Origin: Bog-756 sp963699105
GTDB lineage: Bacteria; Actinomycetota; Acidimicrobiia; Acidimicrobiales; RAAP-2
NCBI GenBank assembly: GCA_963699105.1
Contig: CAVOTI010000005.1
Location: 620,001 to 684,000, forward strand
Length of the DNA stretch: 64,000 bases
Direction: 5' to 3'
Position 1 is the stretch's first letter. Each line of letters begins with the position of its first letter. The notes under the pieces are model-generated. The model searched no databases, was not told the origin of the DNA, and worked only from the letters and a program-made list of their open reading frames with translations. The translations under genes and the position numbers were made by a program. This document shows positions 1-7,698 of this stretch, piece after piece.

Positions 1-650
1 TCCCTGCACCACCGGCTCGTCTGGTGGCAACGGTAAGGGCGGCAACGGCGGCAACCCCGAGGTGGTCGCCGGCGGCAACCAAGGTGGCAACCAGGGCGGT
101 GGCACCCAGTGCGTCCCCAATCCCTGCACCACCGGCTCGTCTGGTGGCAACGGTAAGGGCGGCAACGGCGGCAACCCCGAGGTGGTCGCCGGCGGCAACC
201 AAGGTGGCAACCAGGGCGGTGGCACCCAGTGCGTCCCCAATCCCTGCACCACCGGCTCGTCTGGTGGCAACGGTAAGGGCGGCAACGGCGGCAACCCCGA
301 GGTGGTCGCCGGCGGCAACCAAGGTGGCAACCAGGGCGGTGGCACCCAGTGCGTCCCCAATCCCTGCACCACCGGCTCGTCTGGTGGCAACGGTAAGGGC
401 GGCAACGGCGGCAACCCCGAGGTGGTCGCCGGCGGCAACCAAGGTGGCAACCAGGGCGGTGGCACCCAGTGCGTCCCCAATCCCTGCACCACCGGCTCGT
501 CTGGTGGCAACGGTAAGGGCGGCAACGGCGGCAACCCCGAGGTGGTCGCCGGCGGCAACCAAGGTGGCAACCAGGGCGGTGGCACCCAGTGCGTCCCCAA
601 TCCCTGCACCACCGGCTCGTCTGGTGGCAACGGTAAGGGCGGCAACGGCG
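1..650. repeat. Perfect 120-bp tandem repeat, about 5.4 copies
   Basis: Units begin at 1, 121, 241, 361 and 481 and are identical base for base; a sixth copy starts at 601 and diverges after about base 650. The array continues off the left edge, so the true copy number is unknown. The unit is divisible by three and encodes 40 residues, so every copy keeps the frame of the protein at 2-1660. Complete identity, including third codon positions, points to recent amplification or ongoing homogenisation by unequal recombination or slippage. Confidence 0.97.
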
Positions 651-1660
651 GGACCTGGACCAACAGCGGCGGGAAATGGTCCTGCAACAAGTCAAACACC
701 GGTGGCAAGGGCAACGGTGGCACCTGGACCTCGAGCCAGTCCGGCTCCGGTGGGAGGGCTTGCCACAAGACCGACACTGGCAACAGCGGAGGCAAGGGCA
801 ACCAAGCCGGTAAGTGGACCAACACCGGCGGAACATGGACCAACGTCGGTGTCACCTGGACCTCGAGCCAGTCCGGCTCCGGTGGGAAGCCCTGTCACAA
901 GACGGGTACTGGCAATCAAGGAGGCAAGGGGTCCGACACCGGTGGAACGTGGACCTCGAGCCAGTTCGGCTCCGGTGGGAAGCCCTGTCATAAGACGGGG
1001 ACTGATAACCAAGGCGGCAAGGGCAACCAGGGCGGCAAGGGCTCCAACACCGGTGGAACGTGGACCTCGAGCCAATCAGGCTCCGGTGGGAAGCCCTGCC
1101 ACAAGACGGGTACTGGCAACCAAAGTGGCAAGGGCAACCAGGACGGCAAGGGCAATCATGGTGGCAAGTGGACCAACACCGGCGGAACATGGACCAACGT
1201 CGGTGTCACCTGGACCTCGAGCCAGTCCGGCTCCGGTGGGAAGCCCTGTCACTATACGGGTACCGGCAACCAGGGGGGCAAGGGCAACCAGGGGGGCAAG
1301 GGCAACCAGGGGGGCAAGGGCAACCAGGGTGGCAAGGGGTCCAACACCGGTGGAACGTGGACCTCGAGCCAGTCCGGCTCCGGTGGGAAGCCATGTCACA
1401 AGACGGGTACCGGCAACCAGGGTGGCAAGTGGACCAACACCGGCGGAACATGGACCAACGTCGGTGTCACCTGGACCTCGAGCCAGTCCGGCTCCGGTGG
1501 GAAGCCCTGCAATACAAACACCGGCGATAAGTGGACTTCTAGTCAGTCCAATACAGGCACTAAGCCCTGCAAGAAGTCCGACAAGGGCTCCCACAAGAGT
1601 GGGAAGCACTGCCACAAGTCCCACACGGGTGGCAAGTCGTCCGACACTGGCCTCGTATAG
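2..1660 (+). CDS. Gly/Asn/Cys-rich tandem-repeat protein (5' truncated by window edge)
   Basis: This is the 3' part of a low-complexity protein whose start lies outside the window; about 552 codons are visible. The first 215 residues are 40-residue repeats rich in Gly and Asn, each with one CVPNPC motif. The rest is a looser array around WTSSQSGSGGKPCHKTG, again with regularly spaced Cys, and it ends in a Lys/His-rich tail before TAG at 1660. No catalytic domain, anchor or membrane segment is visible. By composition it could be a secreted, disulfide-linked or metal-binding surface or matrix protein; that is inference. An in-frame GTG at 62 lies inside a repeat and is not a credible start. Confidence 0.75.
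   Translation, partial: PCTTGSSGGNGKGGNGGNPEVVAGGNQGGNQGGGTQCVPNPCTTGSSGGNGKGGNGGNPEVVAGGNQGGNQGGGTQCVPNPCTTGSSGGNGKGGNGGNPEVVAGGNQGGNQGGGTQCVPNPCTTGSSGGNGKGGNGGNPEVVAGGNQGGNQGGGTQCVPNPCTTGSSGGNGKGGNGGNPEVVAGGNQGGNQGGGTQCVPNPCTTGSSGGNGKGGNGGTWTNSGGKWSCNKSNTGGKGNGGTWTSSQSGSGGRACHKTDTGNSGGKGNQAGKWTNTGGTWTNVGVTWTSSQSGSGGKPCHKTGTGNQGGKGSDTGGTWTSSQFGSGGKPCHKTGTDNQGGKGNQGGKGSNTGGTWTSSQSGSGGKPCHKTGTGNQSGKGNQDGKGNHGGKWTNTGGTWTNVGVTWTSSQSGSGGKPCHYTGTGNQGGKGNQGGKGNQGGKGNQGGKGSNTGGTWTSSQSGSGGKPCHKTGTGNQGGKWTNTGGTWTNVGVTWTSSQSGSGGKPCNTNTGDKWTSSQSNTGTKPCKKSDKGSHKSGKHCHKSHTGGKSSDTGLV
1265..1336. repeat. 18-bp minisatellite, four copies
   Basis: Four consecutive 18-bp units lie inside the repeat protein gene. 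The first three (1265-1318) are identical and the fourth (1319-1336) differs by one base. Each encodes GNQGGK. This is a second, shorter-period array nested inside the degenerate repeat region, and it is in frame. Confidence 0.9.
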
Positions 1661-1872
1661 GTTCGGCGATCAGCGAAAACGACGTAGAGATCCCTCCTGC
1701 GTTCCTACCGGACGGGATCCCAGGTTGCGGGGTTCGGTGAGAGCTCACACCGGGAGAGCGTACATAGGCCCACGTCACGGTCGACTCCTACATGGAGTTG
1801 GAGTCCGATCGGAAGGCGCCGTGGAACGGCCCGGGACGTGTGATGTGACTGCGATTACCGGTAGCTGATCGG

Positions 1873-2424
1873 TCAGAACAACTCCAGGGCTTTGGCCGCC
1901 AACGACTTGATCTCCTCCCGCGTGGCGTCGCGCCCCAGGCCCGATCGCCACGACCCCACATCTCGAAGACAGACGGTCAGTTCGGGTACCTCCAACCATG
2001 AGCACTGGATCAGCGTCACGGTTCCCGGTCGTTGTTGGCTGGCGTGCAACTCATGGGCCAGCTGACGGTATCCGTTGCTCTCGGTGAGGGTCGTCGCCGT
2101 GGCCGACAACCTCACCACGTCGGATCGCCGCTGGTCCTCAGCGGACGGCGAATAGCGGAAGCGGACGTGCTCGTCACCTTCGGGGGCCGTTTCGTACCGA
2201 AGGTCGGTCAGTTCACCGACGACGATCGTGGAAGTGAAGTCGTGGGGATGGTGGTGGATCGGTGGTTCGCCGACGTTGTAGCTCGGGTCCCACACGTGGA
2301 GCCGGCACTGACGCCGGTCGTCGAGGCGCAGACCCATGAGCCCGATGTCCTGCATTCTCCAAGGGAAGTCCTCGGCGTGTCGGAGGATCGTAAGAACCAG
2401 GGCCTTGCTCAGTGTCTCGCTCAT
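1873..2424 (-). CDS. Cupin-like protein of unknown function
   Basis: A 183-residue protein. The ATG at 2424 is chosen because GAGGAGG sits just upstream; the open frame extends further but without a better start. A His cluster HHHPH at about residues 57-61, followed by a beta-rich stretch, resembles the metal-binding strand of cupin-fold proteins. No catalytic activity can be assigned. It is preceded by about 500 bases holding only the small gene at 2668-2808, and it faces away from the MarR gene. The cupin reading rests on motif shape only. Confidence 0.6.
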   Translation of the reverse strand: MSETLSKALVLTILRHAEDFPWRMQDIGLMGLRLDDRRQCRLHVWDPSYNVGEPPIHHHPHDFTSTIVVGELTDLRYETAPEGDEHVRFRYSPSAEDQRRSDVVRLSATATTLTESNGYRQLAHELHASQQRPGTVTLIQCSWLEVPELTVCLRDVGSWRSGLGRDATREEIKSLAAKALELF

Positions 2425-2667
2425 CGCGTCCTCCTCGGTCCCCGCCGGCGACCTTCCCGGCCCCAGAATCACATCATTGTCATTCGGTTCGAGCCAAGGG
2501 CGCAGCACCGCCCGCACCAACCACCGGGCCGCTCGGGGCCGATCCCTTCCACCATGCCCATTTGGCCAGTTCAGTGCCGGTGTACCGGCAGATCTCGGAA
2601 GTGACGGCCAGGTCTCGGCGGCCCACAGCCTTATTGACCGGACCATCGGCTGGGTAGATGTTCGGCC

Positions 2668-2808
2668 ATGACCAGCGATGGCAGAGCCCCGACACCAGCT
2701 TCCGATCACCGGGCCGTGGACAAGGCGCCGACTGACCCGCCCGTCTACTCCGAGGCCCCCACCCCCGAAGAGGTCGACGAGACGAAGGCCGAGGACTCGT
2801 CCAGGTAG
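2668..2808 (+). CDS. Putative 46-residue acidic small protein
   Basis: A short frame from ATG at 2668 to TAG at 2806-2808. The product starts MTSDGRAPTP and is rich in Pro, Asp and Glu, ending EAPTPEEVDETKAEDSSR. It has no hydrophobic segment and looks disordered. The composition is protein-like and unlike the Arg-rich shadow frames here. There is no clear Shine-Dalgarno; the bases before the ATG could hold a -10-like TAGATG, so a near-leaderless transcript is possible. It is the only coding candidate in the 508-base gap between 2425 and 2932. Confidence 0.45.
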   Translation: MTSDGRAPTPASDHRAVDKAPTDPPVYSEAPTPEEVDETKAEDSSR

Positions 2809-2932
2809 TCGCAGGCGACGCCGACTGTCGGCCCCGAGGACTCGGGGGACCATCCGCGAGGGGTGCCTCACGACCGGAGGTCGGCCCGCAGTTCCAAGCG
2901 GGCGGCGCCCCGGTGGGGGCGATGACGACGCA

Positions 2933-3442
2933 TCAAGGGTGGAAGTCGCCGACGGCCAGACGCAGCTTGCGGATGATGCGGACCAGTTGGCGCAGATCCT
3001 GCTGGCTGAGCACGCCGAGGCCGAATGAAGCGCGGTTGACCGCCTCGGTCGCCCGTCTGGCCAGCAGCCGTCCTTCGTCGGTGATCTCGGCCATCGTGGT
3101 GCGGCCGTCGGTTGGATGCGGTACTCGATTCACCAGCCCTTGGGCTTCGAGCCGATCGATGATGTTGGTGACGCTGGTCGGGTGGATCATCAACCGCTGT
3201 CCCATCTTGCCGAGCGGCAATGCGCCCGTCCGGGTGAACAGCAACAGGACGAGACCCTCGTAGCGGGCGAAGGTCAGTCCGAACGGTCGTAGTGCACCGT
3301 CGACCGCCGCCAGGACCACCTGCTGGGCCCTCATGATCGAGGTGGCGGCGGCCATGGCCTCGCTCACATCGGGATCCCAACGACCAGCCCACTGCGACCG
3401 GGCCTCCGCGATAGGGTCGAAATCCAGTGGGTCGCCGGGCAC
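2933..3442 (-). CDS. MarR-family transcriptional regulator
   Basis: A winged-helix regulator of about 169 residues. Conserved MarR features are the helical stretch with FGLTFARYEGLVLL, the recognition-helix region HPTSVTNIIDRLEAQGLV, and the wing PTDGRTTMAEITDEG. The start is uncertain: homologous proteins begin near LHLVPGDPLDFDP, so GTG at 3442 or TTG at 3445 is likely; no strong ribosome-binding site helps. It is divergent from the metal-receptor-like gene at 3516, with under 80 bases between them, so it may control that gene, itself, or both. Ligand unknown. Confidence 0.85.
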   Translation of the reverse strand: MPGDPLDFDPIAEARSQWAGRWDPDVSEAMAAATSIMRAQQVVLAAVDGALRPFGLTFARYEGLVLLLFTRTGALPLGKMGQRLMIHPTSVTNIIDRLEAQGLVNRVPHPTDGRTTMAEITDEGRLLARRATEAVNRASFGLGVLSQQDLRQLVRIIRKLRLAVGDFHP

Positions 3443-3515
3443 CAAGTGGAGGCTATCCGGTGGGAGGGGCCGGTCGATGACGAACGTCCGGCGCCCCCGG
3501 TGCCGGCCTCCAGAG

Positions 3516-4298
3516 GTGAAGATGACGATGCTCGAGGACGATCTGGGCCACCCGGTTCCACTCGAGAGGCCGCCCACCCGGGTGCTCTCGCTGGTCCCGT
3601 CCCTCACCGAGGCCCTGGCCGTCACCGCTCCCGACCGCCTGATCGGGGCCACGGATTGGTGCACCCATCCCGAGGGGCTCGACGTGCCCCGGGTCCGGGG
3701 CACCAAGAATCCCAACCATCCGGCCATGGCACGGCTCCGTCCCGACCTGGTGATCGCCAACCAGGAGGAGAACCGCCGGGTCGACGTCGAACGGCTGCGA
3801 GCCGGTGGCTATCCCGTGTGGGTCACGGTCATAGAGTCGGTCGACCAGGCCCTGCAGTCGATGCGCCGCCTCTTCGTGGAGGTGCTGCAGCTGGGCGAAC
3901 CAGCGTGGTTGGTGGCCTCGGCCGCCGTGTGGGGGCAACCGCCCGAGCTGCCGGCCTTCCACGTGGTGGCCCCGATATGGCGAGACCCGTGGATGGTCAT
4001 CGGTGCCAACACCTTCAGTGGCGACCTGATGGCCCGGCTGGGGATGGTCCCGACGTTCGGCCATGACGACCAGCGGTACCCGAAGCTCTCCCCGGCGGCC
4101 ATCGCCGAACTGCAGCCCCATCTGGTCCTGTTGCCCGATGAGCCCTACGTCTTCACCCCGGACGACGGTCCCGAGGCGTTCCCCGGCATCCCCACCGCGT
4201 TGGTGTCGGGACGGGACCTCACGTGGTACGGGCCGTCGATGGCCACCGCTCGTGCCTCGCTCACCACCCGCATCAAGGCGGCCATGGCCACCGGCTGA
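3516..4298 (+). CDS. Helical-backbone metal receptor (BtuF-like, cytosolic)
   Basis: About 260 residues. The motifs LSLVPSLTEAL, GATDWCTHP, RGTKNP and NQEENR match the helical-backbone metal receptor family, which is related to periplasmic B12/siderophore-binding proteins. There is no signal peptide, so it probably acts in the cytoplasm or needs another export route. Starts GTG 3516, ATG 3522 and ATG 3528 are all possible in the same frame. It lies next to the B12-dependent mutase icmF, with the two genes convergent, which fits a cobamide link but does not prove one. Confidence 0.75.
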   Translation: MKMTMLEDDLGHPVPLERPPTRVLSLVPSLTEALAVTAPDRLIGATDWCTHPEGLDVPRVRGTKNPNHPAMARLRPDLVIANQEENRRVDVERLRAGGYPVWVTVIESVDQALQSMRRLFVEVLQLGEPAWLVASAAVWGQPPELPAFHVVAPIWRDPWMVIGANTFSGDLMARLGMVPTFGHDDQRYPKLSPAAIAELQPHLVLLPDEPYVFTPDDGPEAFPGIPTALVSGRDLTWYGPSMATARASLTTRIKAAMATG

Positions 4299-4317
4299 CC
4301 GAGGACCGGAGGTCGGG

Positions 4318-7300
4318 TCAGACACTCCGCCGGTAGGAGCCACCCACCTCGAACAGGGTGGCGGTGATCTCCCCGAGGGTGGCGTGGCGCACGGTGGTCA
4401 TCAGCTCGGCGAAGACATTTCCCCCCCGAGCGCGGTCTGGCGGAGGGCATGGAGCGCGGCCTCGCTGTCCAGGGCGTGCCGGCTCTGGTAGTCCCGCAAC
4501 CGCCGGAGCTGGGCCTGCTTCTCCTCCTCGGTCGAGCGGGCCAGCTCGATGGGCAACGCCGCCGCCGCCTGGTCGGGAACGGTGAAGGTGTTCACCCCGA
4601 CGATGGGGAGGGACCCGTCGTGCTTCTTGTGCTCGTAGAGCATGGAATCGTCCTGGATCCGGCCCCGCTGGTAGCCGGTCTCCATGGCCCCGAGCACACC
4701 GCCCCGCTCGCTGATCCGGTCCAACTCGGCCAGGACCGCTTCTTCCAACAGCTCGGTGAGCTCCTCCACGATGAACGAGCCCTGGAGCGGGTTCTCGTTC
4801 ATGGCCAGGCCCCATTCCTTGTTGATGATCATCTGGATGGCCAGGGCCCGGCGCACCGACTCGGTGGTGGGGGTGGTGACGGCTTCGTCGTAGGCATTGG
4901 TGTGCAGGCTCGAGGCGTTGTCATAGATGGCGCACAGCGCCTGCAGGGTGGTCCGGATGTCGTTGAACGACATCTCCTGGGCATGCAGCGAGCGGCCCGA
5001 CGTCTGGACGTGGTACTTCAGCTTCTGGGACCGCTCGTTGGCCCCATAGCGTTCCTTCATGGCGATGGCCCAGATGCGGCGGGCCACCCGACCGATGACC
5101 GTGTACTCCGGATCCATCCCGTTGGAGAAGAAGAACGACAGGCTGGGGGCGAAATCGTCGACCGACATCCCCCGGGCCAGATACGACTCCACGTAGGTGA
5201 ACCCGTTGGCCAGGGTGAAGGCCAACTGGGTGATGGGGTTGGCCCCGGCCTCGGCGATGTGGTAGCCGGAGATCGACACCGAATAGAAATTGCCGACCTG
5301 GTGGTCGATGAACCATTCCTGCATGTCGGCCATCACCCCGAGGGAGAACTCGGTGGAGAAGATGCAGGTGTTCTGACCCTGGTCCTCTTTCAGGATGTCG
5401 GCCTGCACCGTGCCCCGCACGGTGCGCAGCACCTCGGCGGTGACGGACTCGATCTCGTCGGTGGTGGCCGTTCGTCCCTGCTCGGCCCGGAGCCGGTCGA
5501 CCCGCTGGTCGACGGCGGTGTTGAGGAACATGGCCAGAATGGTCGGTGCCGGTCCGTTGATGGTCATCGACACCGACGTCGTCGGATCGCACAGATCGAA
5601 CCCGTCGAACAGGGCCTTCATGTCGTCGAGGGTGGCGATCGAGACCCCCGACGTCCCGATCTTCCCGTAGATGTCGGGACGCTCGTCAGGATCGAACCCG
5701 TACAGGGTGACCGAGTCGAATGCGGTCGACAGCCGGGTGGCCGGTTGGCCCTCGGCCAGCAGGTGGAAGCGTCGGTTGGTGCGGAAAGCATCACCCTCGC
5801 CGGCGAACATGCGGGCCGGGTCCTCGCCCTCCCGCTTGAAGGGGAACACCCCGGCGGCGAACGGGAAGTGGCCGGGCAGGTGCTCGGACCTCAACCACCG
5901 CACCAGCTCGCCGTGTTCGGTCGTCCGGGGCAGCGCCACCCGGGGGATGCGGGTGCCGGACAGGGAGGTGCGCCACCGGGTGGCTGGGTCCGGCCCCCCG
6001 GTCGAACTCTCGTCCGGGGCATCGACGGCCAGCGAGGTGCGCAGGGCATCCCACTCCTCGAGGAGACGGCGGCCCGCCGGATGGCGGCCGGCCTCCAACT
6101 GGCCGGCCAGGCCGCCGAGAGCGCCGGTGTCCACCCCGTACTCGGCCCCCAGGGCAATGGCGGCGGCCAGCTGTTGGGCCCTCCGGGCCTCGTCGGCCAA
6201 CTGCCGGGTGGTGGCGTGGTAGCCCCGGATGGTCTCGGCGATCTCGGCCAGATAGCGACCTCGGTTGGACGGGACGATGGCCGACGCCCTGGTCGACTGC
6301 CGGCCGTCCACGTCGCCCAGCACACCGTCGGCGGCCGCCAGTCCCCGGGCCGCCAGCTCGTGCTTCAACCGCTGGAATAGGGCAGTTGTCCCGTCGTCGT
6401 TGAACCGGGAAGCGATGGTGCCGAAGACCGGCTCGCCGCCCGGAGCGGCCGACGGGCCGGGATGGTCCCGGCCCCACTGGCGGCACACCTGGCGATAGGC
6501 ATCGTCGGCTCCCCGACGGTCGAACTTGTTGATGGCCACCACATCGGCCAACTCGAGCATGTCGATCTTCTCGAGCTGGGAAGGGGCCCCGTACTCGGGA
6601 GTCATCACATAGAGGGACACGTCGGCGATCTCGGTCACGGCGGCGTCACCCTGGCCGATACCGGGGGTCTCCACGATGCAGAGATCGAAACCGGAGATGG
6701 CGCAGGCCCCGACGGCCTGGGGAAGGTAGGCGGGGAGCTCGGACGCCGATCCGCGGGTGGCCATCGACCGGAAGAACACGTTCGGCGACTCGATGGAGTT
6801 CATGCGGATGCGGTCGCCGAGGAGCGCTCCGCCTCCACGCCGCCGGGTCGGGTCGACGGCCAGCACGGCGATGGAGAGCTTGTCCTCCTGGTCGAGGCGG
6901 AACCTCCGGACGATCTCGTCGGTGAGCGAGGACTTGCCCGACCCCCCGGTGCCGGTGATGCCGAGGACCGGCATCGAGCGCCGCTCCTTTCCGGCCAGGA
7001 GGGCCTCGGTGAACTGGTGGCCGACCGCACCCGCCTCGATCAGCGTGATCCAGCGGGCCAGGGCGCGGCGGTCTCCCCCGACCAGCGGATCGAGTGACGG
7101 CGGTGGTTCGGCGGCCAGGTCGATGTCGCACTCCTCGACCAGGAGGTTGATCATCCGTTGGAGGCCGAGCCGCTGACCGTCGGCCGGGGAGAAGATGCGG
7201 CGGACGCCGTAGGCTTCCAGTTTCTCGATCTCCGAGGGAACGATGACCCCTCCGCCTCCGCCGTAGACCTTGATGTCACCGCGGCCTTCTTGGCGCAGCC

Positions 7301-7550
7301 GGTCGATCAGGTACATGAAGTACTCCACGTGACCGCCCTGGTAGGAGCTGACCGCCACACCCTGGACGTCCTCGGCCACCGCGGCGGTGGTCACCTCGTC
7401 GACCGACCGGTTGTGTCCGAGGTGGATCACCTCGACGCCCTGGGCCTGCAGCAGCCGGCGCATGATGTTGATGGCGGCGTCGTGCCCGTCGAACAGACTG
7501 GCCGCGGTCACGAACCGGACCGGGTGGACCGGGCGGTGGAGGTCGGTCAT
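4318..7550 (-). CDS. icmF: Fused isobutyryl-CoA mutase IcmF, frameshifted near the C-terminus
   Basis: An adenosylcobalamin-dependent enzyme that interconverts isobutyryl-CoA and n-butyryl-CoA, with its G-protein chaperone built in. Residues 21-24 (DGHD) are the B12-binding motif with the axial His; residues 197-208 form the Walker A loop (GITGTGGSGKSS); NKFD at 341-344 is the GTPase base motif; the mutase domain follows, with Phe in RMFAGEG near residue 582, where methylmalonyl-CoA mutases have Tyr. The main frame ends at 4401, but the usual family ending (GGNVFAEL to YRRSV) lies in the next frame down to 4318. The break is at the C7 run 4431-4437, where one base seems to be missing. Start ATG 7550. 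Confidence 0.95.
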
Positions 7551-7698
7551 CGCCGGACCGGTCGGGACAGGCCGACAGGGAGCGCCATGTCGTCCAGATT
7601 ACTACAACGTCCTACTAAATGTCGATGGGCGTCCGGCTCCCGGTCCGGTCCCGGCCGATCGAAAAGGGCCGGTGGCCAGGGAATCGACCGATCCCCGA

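Noticed and set aside
1..650. CRISPR-like array
   Set aside because: The 120-bp units are contiguous with no variable spacers and are coding; no cas genes are nearby.
24..1868. A second long open frame across the repeat array
   Set aside because: The repeat period is divisible by three, so every frame without a stop in one unit stays open. The frame encoding Gly/Asn/Cys repeats has balanced composition and a clean end; the alternative is Pro/Ala/Arg-rich and looks like a shadow.
1661..1872. A terminator after the repeat protein
   Set aside because: No convincing stem-loop could be built in the 212 bases before the next gene.
4449..6380. Long plus-strand frame opposite icmF
   Set aside because: It is a GC-rich antisense shadow; the minus strand carries all IcmF motifs.
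7551..7698. A cobalamin riboswitch before icmF
   Set aside because: The gap is short and I could not find a B12-box-like motif or the needed helices.
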